Positions 26,199-34,606 of a DNA stretch of 64,000 nt are shown piece after piece. A program made the translations under genes and the position numbers. The notes below the pieces were generated by a model. The model saw only the letters and a program-made list of their open reading frames with translations, did not search any database and was not told where the DNA came from. Origin of the DNA: Arachnia propionica (GTDB taxonomy: Bacteria; Actinomycetota; Actinomycetes; Propionibacteriales; Propionibacteriaceae). The stretch is from NCBI RefSeq assembly GCF_003859805.1, contig NZ_RQZG01000001.1, positions 434,001-498,000 on the forward strand, read 5' to 3'. Each line of letters starts with the position of its first letter. Position 1 is the stretch's first letter.

Positions 26199-28283
26199 AT
26201 GTCCAAGTTCAGCACACGGCTCGCCTGTGGTGTGGCCGTCACGTCCCTTGGACTCGCCGGTGTCGTCGCTGCTCCAATGCCGCTGGCCCTCGCCGACGAG
26301 GTCTCCTGTGCCCCGGGCACAACCAAGGTGTCGATCCTCTCCTACAACGATTTTCACGGCCGCATCACACTGGCACCCGCCATGTTCACCGCCGTCGAGA
26401 AGATCCGGGCCGCACGCGGCGAGGCCAATGTCGGCCTGGTCAGCGTCGGTGACGACATCGGCGGTTCGACCTTCGAGTCGATGGCCGACGACGACAATCC
26501 CACCCTGAAGATCCTGGCCGCTGCCGGACTCGATGCGATGGCCGTCGGGAACCACGAGTTCGACAAGGGGTGGGCCGATCTCTCCGGCCGGGTCCACGAC
26601 GCCCTGCCTCTCCAAGAGCTGGGTGCCAACGTGTACTCCCGGGGAACCTCCACCGTGGCCCCACCGCTCAAGGCCCATGAGATCTTCGAGGTGGGAGGTC
26701 TGAAGGTGGCCGTGATCGGTGCCGTGACGAAGGACCTGCCGTCGCTGGTCAGTCCCGCCGGACTCAGCGACCTGACCATCGGCGATCCTGTGGCGGCGGT
26801 CAACAGGGAGGTCGCGGCCCTGCCGACCGACGTCGACCTGGTCATTGCGGCCATCCACGAGGGCGCCGCCAACGGAGGCAGCACCGGGGATGCCCAGGCT
26901 GCGGCATCCCCGAACTTCGCCTCCATGTGGCACGACCTCGATCCCCGCGTCAAGGTGGTGCTGAACGGGCACACCCATCAGTCCTACGCCTGGACCAACA
27001 GCAAGGGCCAGCTGTTCACCCAGGCTGCCTCCTACGCCTCCCAGCTCAACGAGCTGACGGCGTGCGTGACGGCGGATGGGCAGCTCTCCGGTGATCTCGG
27101 CAACGTCAACCACGTCATCGACCCGAAGGCGATCGATGCCTCCTCGCCGAGGATCGCCGAGATCCAGGGCATCGTCGATGAGGCCGTCAGGAAGGCCGAC
27201 CAGATCGGTGCGAAGGTGATCGGCAACGCCACCCAGGCCATCTCCACCACCATGGGCAACGCCGATGTCCGCAACGTCGAGTCCCCCATGAGCAACGCCA
27301 TCGCTGAGATGTTCTTCGACACCTTGAACAACGGCAACCCGGAGTTCATCGGCATCCAGAACCCGGGTGGCACCCGCGACTCCTTCAACCAGGGTGACAT
27401 CACCTACAAGGAGGCCGCACTGGCCCTGCCGTTCGCGAACTCGCTGATGACCACACAGATCACCGGCGCCCAGTTCAAGACCGTCCTGGAACAGCAGTGG
27501 CAGCGCAAGTCGGATGGCAGCGTGCCATCGCGTCCGTTCCTGCGCCTCGGACTGTCGAGGAACGTCACCTACACCTACGACGAGTCGCGACCAGAGGGTG
27601 ACCGGATCACCGGCATCTTCATCAATGGTTCCCCCATCGATCCGGCAAAGCACTACACCGTGGGCTCGGGTTCCTTCCTGATCGCCGGTGGGGACAACTT
27701 CCACGAACTCGCGAAAGGCACCGGTACGCGCGACTCAGGGCGTGTCGACCTGGAGGCCTGGACCTCCTGGGTCGCCGCGAAGAAGTCCTTGTCCCCCGAC
27801 CACTCGAAGCGTGGGGTCTCGTTGACCACGGCACCGGATGAGCTGACGGAAGGTGGCACGGCAGCCCGTTTCGTCCTCGATGTCACCGCCGCCGACCCGA
27901 CCGCCCCCGAAGGGCTGGACATGTTGCTCGGCGCAGCCACGGGACGCGAACCGAAGGATCCCACCAAGGTCAGCCCGGCCCTGGCCAACACGTCCGTGAC
28001 GGCGCTGCTCGACGGTGCCACGGTCGGCAGTGGCACCGTCACCGACGGCAGGGCGAGCATCGATGTCACCATCCCCTCCTCCTGCACCCTCGACTCCCGT
28101 GACGCGGTGCTCACCTTCCAGGTGGCCCCGTCCGGCACCGAGATCCACAAGAGCGTCAGGATCACGGGGGACGGTGCGTCCTGTGCCTCGCCCACGCCGT
28201 CCCCATCGACGCCGCCCCCATCGACGCCGACCCGGCCGAGGCCGGGCCAGCCGAGGCCGGGGCTGCCGAGCACCGGGGCCTGA
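26199..28283 (+). CDS. Secreted 5'-nucleotidase/cyclic phosphodiesterase with terminal LPSTG
   Basis: This 694-residue exported calcineurin-fold nucleotidase of the UshA/YfkN type has a signal peptide over about 1-33. Metal motifs are NDFHGR, GDDIGG, GNHEFD and NGHTHQS (residues about 50-270), then the 5'-nucleotidase C domain with NPGGTRDSF and SFLIAGGDNF (about 350-530). An Ig-like domain and a Pro/Thr/Ser linker follow. The protein ends GLPSTGA with the stop right after, so the hydrophobic and charged parts of a sortase signal are absent. A hairpin terminator follows at once. It probably scavenges extracellular nucleotides. Confidence 0.93.
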   Translation: MSKFSTRLACGVAVTSLGLAGVVAAPMPLALADEVSCAPGTTKVSILSYNDFHGRITLAPAMFTAVEKIRAARGEANVGLVSVGDDIGGSTFESMADDDNPTLKILAAAGLDAMAVGNHEFDKGWADLSGRVHDALPLQELGANVYSRGTSTVAPPLKAHEIFEVGGLKVAVIGAVTKDLPSLVSPAGLSDLTIGDPVAAVNREVAALPTDVDLVIAAIHEGAANGGSTGDAQAAASPNFASMWHDLDPRVKVVLNGHTHQSYAWTNSKGQLFTQAASYASQLNELTACVTADGQLSGDLGNVNHVIDPKAIDASSPRIAEIQGIVDEAVRKADQIGAKVIGNATQAISTTMGNADVRNVESPMSNAIAEMFFDTLNNGNPEFIGIQNPGGTRDSFNQGDITYKEAALALPFANSLMTTQITGAQFKTVLEQQWQRKSDGSVPSRPFLRLGLSRNVTYTYDESRPEGDRITGIFINGSPIDPAKHYTVGSGSFLIAGGDNFHELAKGTGTRDSGRVDLEAWTSWVAAKKSLSPDHSKRGVSLTTAPDELTEGGTAARFVLDVTAADPTAPEGLDMLLGAATGREPKDPTKVSPALANTSVTALLDGATVGSGTVTDGRASIDVTIPSSCTLDSRDAVLTFQVAPSGTEIHKSVRITGDGASCASPTPSPSTPPPSTPTRPRPGQPRPGLPSTGA

Positions 28284-28289
28284 GCACGG

Positions 28290-28328
28290 CACGGGGTGGG
28301 TCGAGGACGTCCCCCGACCCACCCCGTG
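28290..28328. terminator. Bidirectional hairpin terminator
   Basis: A perfect 14-bp GC-rich stem (28290-28303 with 28315-28328) has an 11-nt loop and lies between the convergent 5'-nucleotidase and PfkB kinase genes. There is no long U-run on either strand. Confidence 0.75.
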
Positions 28329-28336
28329 GTCGCTGT

Positions 28337-29254
28337 TCAGCCCAGGAAGGCGAGCAGTTCCTCCCTGCTCGGCGGGTTGGCCCCCTGTCGGGTGCACACC
28401 AACGCCGAGGCACCGGCCCCCCACCGCAGCGCCTCCTCCACGTCGTCAGGACGTTCCGCGAACCGTGCCAGGAAACCGGCCATGAAGGTGTCCCCCGCAC
28501 CGACGGTGTCGACCAGGTCGATCACGTGTCCCGGGACCCGGTACTCCCGGCCGTCCGGTTTCACCGCGATGGCACCGTCCGGGCCGAGGGTCACGATGAA
28601 CATCGACAATCCGTACTCCGCGCACCAGGCGTGTGCATAGGGCACGGGATCCTCGTCGTCGACGAGCCAGCTGACGTCCTCGTCGCTGGCCTTGACGATC
28701 CCGGCCGCCGCCCCCACGGCCTGCATCAGCGGCTCGACACGACCGAAGTACTCGGCCCGGTCCGGGATGACGCTCGGTCGGATGTTGATGTCGAAACTCA
28801 GCGAGGCCGGGGTGGTGCGGATGAACTCGAGCAGCGCGGAGGCCCCGGGCCCCACCACTGCACCGACGGAACCGAAGTGGAGCCAGTCGCTGTCCGTCAG
28901 TCGGGGGAACTCGTGGGAACGCCACCCGAAGTTCGAGGTGTCGTGGAAGTGGAAGGTGTAACTGGCCCGGCCACGCTCATCGAGCGAGACCACTGCGACG
29001 GAGGTGGGATCCGAGCTGTGCACCGCCAGATCGGTGGCGACCCCGTTGGCCTCGATGTAGGAACTCAGCTGCGTGCCGAAGGCATCATTGCCCAACCGCC
29101 CGAGAAAATGGCTGTCCTCCCCCAGCCTGGCCAGGCCGATGGCCGTGTTCATGGGGCTGCCACCGCACAGTGCCGCCCAGTGGGTCTCGGCCCTCGAGAT
29201 GGTCCTCACCGGCATCAGATCGATCAGTGCCTCACCGCACACAACGAAACGCAT
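28337..29254 (-). CDS. PfkB-family carbohydrate kinase (fructokinase-like)
   Basis: The 305-residue ribokinase-fold enzyme has the N-terminal GGSPMNTAIGLARLG motif and the catalytic anion-hole motif DTVGAGDTFMAGF, whose Asp is the base. The closest subgroup by pattern is bacterial fructokinase, but ribokinase- or 2-keto-3-deoxygluconate kinase-like specificity is not excluded. ATG 29254 lies 6 nt after a TAGAGT hexamer, suggesting a leaderless mRNA. It is a single-gene unit. Confidence 0.88.
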   Translation of the reverse strand: MRFVVCGEALIDLMPVRTISRAETHWAALCGGSPMNTAIGLARLGEDSHFLGRLGNDAFGTQLSSYIEANGVATDLAVHSSDPTSVAVVSLDERGRASYTFHFHDTSNFGWRSHEFPRLTDSDWLHFGSVGAVVGPGASALLEFIRTTPASLSFDINIRPSVIPDRAEYFGRVEPLMQAVGAAAGIVKASDEDVSWLVDDEDPVPYAHAWCAEYGLSMFIVTLGPDGAIAVKPDGREYRVPGHVIDLVDTVGAGDTFMAGFLARFAERPDDVEEALRWGAGASALVCTRQGANPPSREELLAFLG

Positions 29255-29272
29255 GCCCCAACTCTAGTGTCC

Positions 29273-30205
29273 TCATCCCCATGGTGTGGACCGGTTTGAT
29301 CGAGGTGGGGGCGTTGCCTGCCGGTGGAGTTCCTCGAGCACGGGGAACAGTGGGTGCCGCGGCGCGATGTGCTCGAGTTGGAACAGGCACTCGGCCAACT
29401 GCGCTCCCCGGGCCCCGAGCCAGCAGGCGAAGGCCAGCAGGGCCAGGACATCGGCGGCATCCGGGTCCGCGACACTGCGTCTGGCCTCGGCCAGCCGGTC
29501 CGCCAGCCTGCTCGCCGAGGTGACGTCGAGCACCCCGAGCACCTGAACGGCCAGGTCCTCGTCCTGCACCAGCAGGGCCAGCCTCACCGCCTCGGTGTCC
29601 TCCAGAGCCTCCGTGCGTGACAGCAGCTCGTGCAGCAGGAGTTCCTTCTCGGGTCGCTGCAACCCGGAAAGATCTTTCCGGGCGGCCTCGGTGGCCGGGA
29701 CCACCGTGGCAGGATCCGACGGTCCCCTGACCGGAGCCACCGCCTCGTCGCGATCAGCTGCGACGGGGAAACCCTGGAAGATCGCCGAGGCCATCACCTG
29801 TGAGGACAACGGATCCCACGTGGCGGGCTCCTGGTCGGCCAGTGGTGGACCACTCAGATCCCAGAACCGGCTGTCATCGGCCACCAGCCCGATCACCACC
29901 CACCCGGCGAGCTCGTCCATGAGGAAACGCAGGAACCGCTCATGGCTGAACGGGTCGGCGCAGTAGGCGAGCAGCACCAGGGAGTCGACCTCGGACTGTT
30001 CGATGGCCGAGGCGAGCTGTGTCAACAGGGTCGGCACCCCTGACGGGAGCCGGTCGATGTCGGCACGGGCACAGAACTCCACCGTGCCCTCCGTCATGCC
30101 CAGCACGACGCACGACTCGTGGGGATGGAAGCCGAGGAGCACCCCGGGCACACTGAGCAGGTCACGCTGGGAGCTGCTGCGAATCCTTGCTTGTTCTGGT
30201 CTCAT
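29273..30205 (-). CDS. DUF4192 domain-containing protein
   Basis: This 310-residue protein of the actinobacterial DUF4192 family has unknown function. The N-terminal half carries the family's core (LLSVPGVLLGFHPHESCVVLG; LVLLAYCADPFSHERFL) and the C-terminal half is helical, with repeated leucine/alanine segments (ADVLALLAFACWLGARGAQLA). No signal peptide or membrane helix is present. ATG 30205 is chosen; a CATGTT element 6 nt upstream could serve as a weak -10. It is divergent from the small membrane protein at 30303. Confidence 0.82.
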   Translation of the reverse strand: MRPEQARIRSSSQRDLLSVPGVLLGFHPHESCVVLGMTEGTVEFCARADIDRLPSGVPTLLTQLASAIEQSEVDSLVLLAYCADPFSHERFLRFLMDELAGWVVIGLVADDSRFWDLSGPPLADQEPATWDPLSSQVMASAIFQGFPVAADRDEAVAPVRGPSDPATVVPATEAARKDLSGLQRPEKELLLHELLSRTEALEDTEAVRLALLVQDEDLAVQVLGVLDVTSASRLADRLAEARRSVADPDAADVLALLAFACWLGARGAQLAECLFQLEHIAPRHPLFPVLEELHRQATPPPRSNRSTPWG

Positions 30206-30302
30206 GCTCACAACATGGACACGCAGGACCCCCGGGTGACCACGGGCCGGGCCAGATCGACCCCTCTGTTGACAACCTGCCGGGGGTATCGTGGTTGACA
30301 CC

Positions 30303-30890
30303 ATGAACACACACTGGCAGCCACCCCCGCCACAGGGCCGAGATCCCCGCACCCCCTTCGGGTCCCCCCAACAGCCGATGCAGCAACCGCCGCCACGGAT
30401 CCAGGACTTCCAGGAGCCGAGAAGCGGTCTGGGACGGACACTGCTCATCGTGATCACCGTGGTCGCGCTGATCGGTGGGGCCCTCTTCGCCCTGCAGGTC
30501 ATGGGCGGCCCCGAGGCGACCTCCTCCCCCTCCGCCAGCCGTGGTGTCCCCACCGCCGCGACCTCCTCCCTCGGCGCCTCGGCCACCTCGATCGACTTCG
30601 ACGGCTACGGCAAGGGGACCTTCGAGATCCTCAGTTCCTCCTGGGGGGACAAGGGCCTCGAGGTGGAGGTGCAGGTCACCCTGACCGAGGGACAGGGCAC
30701 CTACACCACCTACGCCTTCCACAACGAGTCGATGACCAGCGCCGACCCGCGCAAGGAGGAGAACATCACCATCCGTGCCGGGGAGTCGAAGACGGCCCGT
30801 TACGTGTTCGACCTGCCCCGGGGGGACGGCACCATCGTGCTCGCCACCTCCACCGGGACCCCGGTGACGGCTCTCACCATCAAGGGGTGA
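30303..30890 (+). CDS. Hypothetical single-pass membrane protein
   Basis: The 195-residue product has a proline/glutamine-rich cytoplasmic N-terminus (residues 1-40), one helix (TLLIVITVVALIGGALFAL, about 45-64), a Ser/Ala-rich linker and a beta-rich extracellular domain ending ALTIKG. I do not recognise a family; the outer domain could be an Ig-like fold of the DUF4352 kind. There is no ribosome site before ATG 30303. The 3' end overlaps the convergent DMT transporter gene by 11 bp. Confidence 0.72.
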   Translation: MNTHWQPPPPQGRDPRTPFGSPQQPMQQPPPRIQDFQEPRSGLGRTLLIVITVVALIGGALFALQVMGGPEATSSPSASRGVPTAATSSLGASATSIDFDGYGKGTFEILSSSWGDKGLEVEVQVTLTEGQGTYTTYAFHNESMTSADPRKEENITIRAGESKTARYVFDLPRGDGTIVLATSTGTPVTALTIKG

Positions 30891-31800
30891 GGGCCGCCTC
30901 GGCCTTCTCCCGCTCGGACACGGCATCGGGATGATCCTTCGACAGCAGCACCACGCCGTAGACGGCGACAGCGCCGGAGAGGATCATCCCGATGGAGGGC
31001 AGAAGCCCCATGCCGCTGCCCTCCCCGAGGATGAACAACCCGAACAGCACCGCGACGAACGGGTCCACCGTCGTCATGGTTCCCACCGTGATCTCCGCCG
31101 GTCCGGAGGCGTATCCCTGCTGGATCATCCAGACCCCCAGGACGTAGCAGGCCACCATGTATCCGATCACCAGCAGCGTCGTGGGGTGGAACAGGTGGAA
31201 CTCTCCTGACTGCACCATGTTCATCGCGGCCTTCATCATGCCGGAGGCCAGACCGTAGAAGATGGCCCCGACCGAGGACCACAGCATCGCCTTGGCCCAG
31301 GGAGCGGCCTTCTTCGCGGCGAAGAAGGACAGGATGGCGCAGATCACGGAGACCGCGATGAAGGACCAGGTGACCGGCAGGAAGCCGAACTGCTTCTCCC
31401 CCCGAGCGAAGATGGAGGAGAAGACCGTGAATCCCACCACACCGATCACCGTCACCACGACGGCACGCCACACCCGCGTCGAGATCTCGTGTCCGTGGAT
31501 GCGGGAGGCGAGCAGCACCGACCACGGCACGGCGAGGATGCCGACGGGCTGGACCACCGCGACGGGGGCCATCGTCAACGCCCACAGGTGGAGGCCAGCC
31601 CCCGCCAGCACGCATCCCAGGCCGAGCAACCACTTCGGGATCACGAACAGCTTCAGCAGTCCCTTGAGGGTCAACGTGTTCGACGAGGCGGCGGCACCCG
31701 GATCGAAGGTCGACTTCACCCCCAGGTGTTGCAGCGCCGCCCCGCTGGCGAAGAGGAAGGAGGAGAGGACCTGCAGGCCGATTGCCAACGGGATGTTCAC
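30880..31800 (-). CDS. DMT-superfamily transporter (EamA-like)
   Basis: This 306-residue protein has about nine to ten hydrophobic helices. Its internal two-fold similarity and Gly/Pro pattern are typical of drug/metabolite transporters (VVQPVGILAVPWSVLLASRI; GTMTTVDPFVAVLFGLFILGE). The substrate is unknown. The start is GTG 31800 with GAAAGG about 10 nt upstream. The 121-bp gap to the next gene (31801-31921) holds only its leader; I see no other element there. Confidence 0.82.
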   Translation of the reverse strand: MNIPLAIGLQVLSSFLFASGAALQHLGVKSTFDPGAAASSNTLTLKGLLKLFVIPKWLLGLGCVLAGAGLHLWALTMAPVAVVQPVGILAVPWSVLLASRIHGHEISTRVWRAVVVTVIGVVGFTVFSSIFARGEKQFGFLPVTWSFIAVSVICAILSFFAAKKAAPWAKAMLWSSVGAIFYGLASGMMKAAMNMVQSGEFHLFHPTTLLVIGYMVACYVLGVWMIQQGYASGPAEITVGTMTTVDPFVAVLFGLFILGEGSGMGLLPSIGMILSGAVAVYGVVLLSKDHPDAVSEREKAEAALTP

Positions 31801-31921
31801 TCAGGACACCTTTCGAATCATGTCAGTGGCGGAACCGCCGGAATCATCCTAGGGCCTGCAGGCACCACGACACCTCCGACCAGGGTCCCGTTCTTCCCTG
31901 ATCCTCGGGCCCCTCGTCTGA

Positions 31922-33058
31922 TCACCCGGCGTAGACGACCACCTTGTCACCCACGCTCACCTGGTCGAAGAGCGAGGCGATGGCCCCCTTGTCGCGGACG
32001 TTGACACAGCCGTGGGAGGCCCCCCGGTACCCCCGGGCGGCGAAGTCCGAGGAGTAGTGGACGGCCTGGCCACCGGAGAAGAACATCGCGTACGGCATCG
32101 GGGAACCGTACTCCTTGGAGACGTGGTTGCGGGACTTCCAGCCCACGGAGAAGGAGCCGTTGCGCGTGGGGGTCTGCTCGGAGCCGAACCTCACGTCGAG
32201 CACCACCTGGACCTGACCGTCCACGACCCACGCCAGCTTTCGCTGCTTCTTCGAGATGCACAGCACCCGACCACTCAGACAGCGGTCGTCCAGTGCCATC
32301 CCGGAGGCCTGCCTCTTCTCCTTCTGCTCCGGCACCACGTTGTTCTTCTCGTCCTCGGTGGGCTTGCGGGTCATGGCGTGCAGCCGGTCGAGGGTGCGCT
32401 GATCGACCTCACCGGTGACCGGGATCTGTCGTTTCTGCTGGAACCCACGCACCGACTCGGTCGTCTCCGGACCGTACCGGCCGTCGATGGGTCTGCCGTA
32501 CCAGGCGATCTGCTTCAACCTGGCCTGGAGGTCACGGACCTGGTCCCCCTCGGCCCCGGACTTCAGCAGGGCCGGTCCCGGCACCAGGATGTTGTGCTTC
32601 TCCTCGTGGGTGGGCTCACGGGTCATGGCGTGCAGCGCATCCCGGGTGCTCTGATCGACGTAGCCGAGCACCGGCAGACCACGCTTGCCCTGGAACCCCT
32701 CCACCGCCAGTCGGGTGGTCTCGTCGAACTCCCCGGTGATGCCCCCCTCGTACCAGTCGATCTGCAGCAACCGGTGCTGCAGGTCTCGGATCTCCTCACC
32801 GCTGTCCCCCGGTGAGTGGAGCGCGGCGACGGCCTCGGGGGTGGGGACGATCTCGGTCCGGGGTTCGTCGGCCACCTCCGTCGCCTCGAAGGTCGGGTCC
32901 ACCGAGGGTGTGACCTCGTCGTTGCCCGGTTCTGGCACGAGGCTCTCCTGCGGTGCCGGCAACGCGATCTCCGGCTGTGCGGAGGTCGCTGGAAGTTCAC
33001 GGGCACACCCGGCCACGGCGAGCATGGCCAGCAGAGGTAGGACGACGAGTCGACGCAT
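31922..33058 (-). CDS. L,D-transpeptidase lipoprotein with two peptidoglycan-binding domains
   Basis: The 378-residue product has lipobox AVAGC (Cys18) and two PG-binding-1 repeats (about residues 80-150 and 165-235, each ending DALHAMT or DRLHAMT). A YkuD domain with the catalytic HGCVN motif (Cys351) and its upstream His (AVHYSSDF) follows. It forms 3-3 or Lpp-type cross-links in the wall or anchors proteins. ATG 33058 is chosen over an in-frame TTG at 33067 because GAAGG is correctly spaced for the ATG. Confidence 0.92.
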   Translation of the reverse strand: MRRLVVLPLLAMLAVAGCARELPATSAQPEIALPAPQESLVPEPGNDEVTPSVDPTFEATEVADEPRTEIVPTPEAVAALHSPGDSGEEIRDLQHRLLQIDWYEGGITGEFDETTRLAVEGFQGKRGLPVLGYVDQSTRDALHAMTREPTHEEKHNILVPGPALLKSGAEGDQVRDLQARLKQIAWYGRPIDGRYGPETTESVRGFQQKRQIPVTGEVDQRTLDRLHAMTRKPTEDEKNNVVPEQKEKRQASGMALDDRCLSGRVLCISKKQRKLAWVVDGQVQVVLDVRFGSEQTPTRNGSFSVGWKSRNHVSKEYGSPMPYAMFFSGGQAVHYSSDFAARGYRGASHGCVNVRDKGAIASLFDQVSVGDKVVVYAG

Positions 33059-33121
33059 GAGGAGCAACCTTCCTTCTACAGGGGGAGGCCAGAAGAATGC
33101 TGCGGTGAATCCTAGCCCTTC

Positions 33122-33826
33122 TCAGGGGGTGGTCGGAGACGACCCGCCGTCGGTCCTCAGGAGTCGACGGCGACTCTCGAGGTCCGGCAGGACCGACCCG
33201 ACCAGCGCCCAGAAGTCGGAACTGTGGTCGGGGTGGGTGAGGTGCGCGAGTTCGTGGACGACCACGTACTCCAACGCCTCGACCGGGAACCGCGCCAGCC
33301 CCACGTTGAGGGTGATGGCCCGGCTTCGGTGATTGCAGGATCCCCAGCGGCTCTTCATCTGGCGGTATTTGATTGTCGATGGTTCAGGCACCGCCATGAG
33401 CGGTACGTATGTGGAGACGATCCTCGGCACCAGAAGGTTCACCTCATCGGCCCGAAATCTTGCCAGGGCCTTCTCCGCCGCCGCATCGTCCGGGCACCGC
33501 AGGTGCAGTCGATCCTCGTGCAGCCAGGCACGTGACGGGGTGCCGGTGTGTCGGGTCACCTCCAGCCATCTCCCCCAGTGCCGTACCGCCCCACCATCAG
33601 TCAGCTGGTCGGCCCGGACCAACCGGTGGAGGTGCAGGTAGCGCTGTTTGGCGATCCAGGCGTGACGCTGGTGCACGAATCGCTGGATCACCTCGACGGG
33701 GGTGCCATGCGGTGCCGAGACCGCGACGACGGCATCCGGACCGGGTACCCGCATCCGGAGGTTCTTCATACGCTTCTCGGTGACCTCGACCCGCAGCTCC
33801 CCCACGGTCAGGACACGACTTCGCAT
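33122..33826 (-). CDS. YgjP-like metallopeptidase (DUF45/M48 group)
   Basis: This 234-residue cytoplasmic protein has the zinc motif HELAHL followed by the third ligand in HPDHSSDFW, and the family hallmark KSRWGSCNHRSRAITLN upstream. The group is annotated as YgjP/SprT-like metal-dependent hydrolase; the physiological substrate is unsettled. The start ATG 33826 is preceded at 6 nt by GACAAT, a possible -10. Confidence 0.87.
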   Translation of the reverse strand: MRSRVLTVGELRVEVTEKRMKNLRMRVPGPDAVVAVSAPHGTPVEVIQRFVHQRHAWIAKQRYLHLHRLVRADQLTDGGAVRHWGRWLEVTRHTGTPSRAWLHEDRLHLRCPDDAAAEKALARFRADEVNLLVPRIVSTYVPLMAVPEPSTIKYRQMKSRWGSCNHRSRAITLNVGLARFPVEALEYVVVHELAHLTHPDHSSDFWALVGSVLPDLESRRRLLRTDGGSSPTTP

Positions 33827-33853
33827 CTGAGGATTGTCGCACGTCCCACAGCG

Positions 33854-34603
33854 TCAGGTCTTCTCCGCGCGGGGCAACCGAGTGGCCCGACCCGCGAGGG
33901 TGCTGAAGACCGTCGCGGATGCGGCGCCCCCCAGGAGCAGTGCGGCGAGGACGGTGAGCTGGAACGAGGCCGCCTCCACCGGACTCGCCCCGCCGAAGAG
34001 TGAACCGATGAAGGCACCGGGCAGGGTGACCAGTCCGGTGTTGCGGGTCTGGTCCAGGTTCGGGATGAGCGCCTCCCTGACCCCGGTACGCCGCAGTCTC
34101 GCCGTCGCCCGGGAGAACGGGGCACCCAGGGCGAGCCAGCCCTCCACCTCCGCCTGATGTGCGAGGAGGTCACTCGCGAGTCGCCGGGCCAGCAACGTCA
34201 CGGTGCTCATGGCATTGCCGGTCACGATGCCCACAACAGCGATCACCTGTTGTGCCCGCCACGGCACCAGCCCCAGCAACAGGACCGCCCCGGAGGCCAC
34301 CACCGAACCGACGGTCACCGCGAACACTGCATCCCGTCGTCCACCCGACAGCGCAGCGGCACGCCGAGCCGCGGTCCACGACGCCGTGGAGAGCATCAGC
34401 GTGACGAAGGCCAGTGCCAGCAACGGCCATTGGGTGACCCCACTGAGCAGCACGGCGATGGCGGCCAGCTGGATGGTGGCGCGCAGCACGGCGATGACGG
34501 GGGCCCGCCCGAGTGGCACCCGGTGCAGCCGCAACAGCACCATTGCCGCACCGACGAGGACGGCGATCCCGAGGGTGAGGCGCAGAACGTCGTACCAGGG
34601 CAT
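33854..34603 (-). CDS. FetB/UPF0014-family permease
   Basis: This 249-residue membrane protein has about seven helices and matches the UPF0014 family, whose Escherichia coli member FetB works with the ATPase FetA in iron export. Conserved stretches include RATIQLAAIAVLL, VGIVTGNAMSTVTL and GLVTLPGAFIGSLFGGASP. No ATPase gene adjoins it here, so a partner must lie elsewhere or the protein works differently. Its start is 3 nt after the stop of the SMC-like gene, so it may be cotranscribed with the DNA-repair pair. Confidence 0.85.
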   Translation of the reverse strand: MPWYDVLRLTLGIAVLVGAAMVLLRLHRVPLGRAPVIAVLRATIQLAAIAVLLSGVTQWPLLALAFVTLMLSTASWTAARRAAALSGGRRDAVFAVTVGSVVASGAVLLLGLVPWRAQQVIAVVGIVTGNAMSTVTLLARRLASDLLAHQAEVEGWLALGAPFSRATARLRRTGVREALIPNLDQTRNTGLVTLPGAFIGSLFGGASPVEAASFQLTVLAALLLGGAASATVFSTLAGRATRLPRAEKT

Positions 34604-34606
34604 CGT

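Noticed and set aside
26070-27704. Minus-strand open frame of over 500 codons across the 5'-nucleotidase gene
   Set aside because: The nucleotidase has signal peptide, metal motifs and domains in order; the opposite frame has none and starts inside the comEA region.
30269-30299. TTGACA sequences before the small membrane protein as a -35
   Set aside because: The first is only 12 nt from TATCGT and the second lies next to the start codon; neither gives workable spacing.
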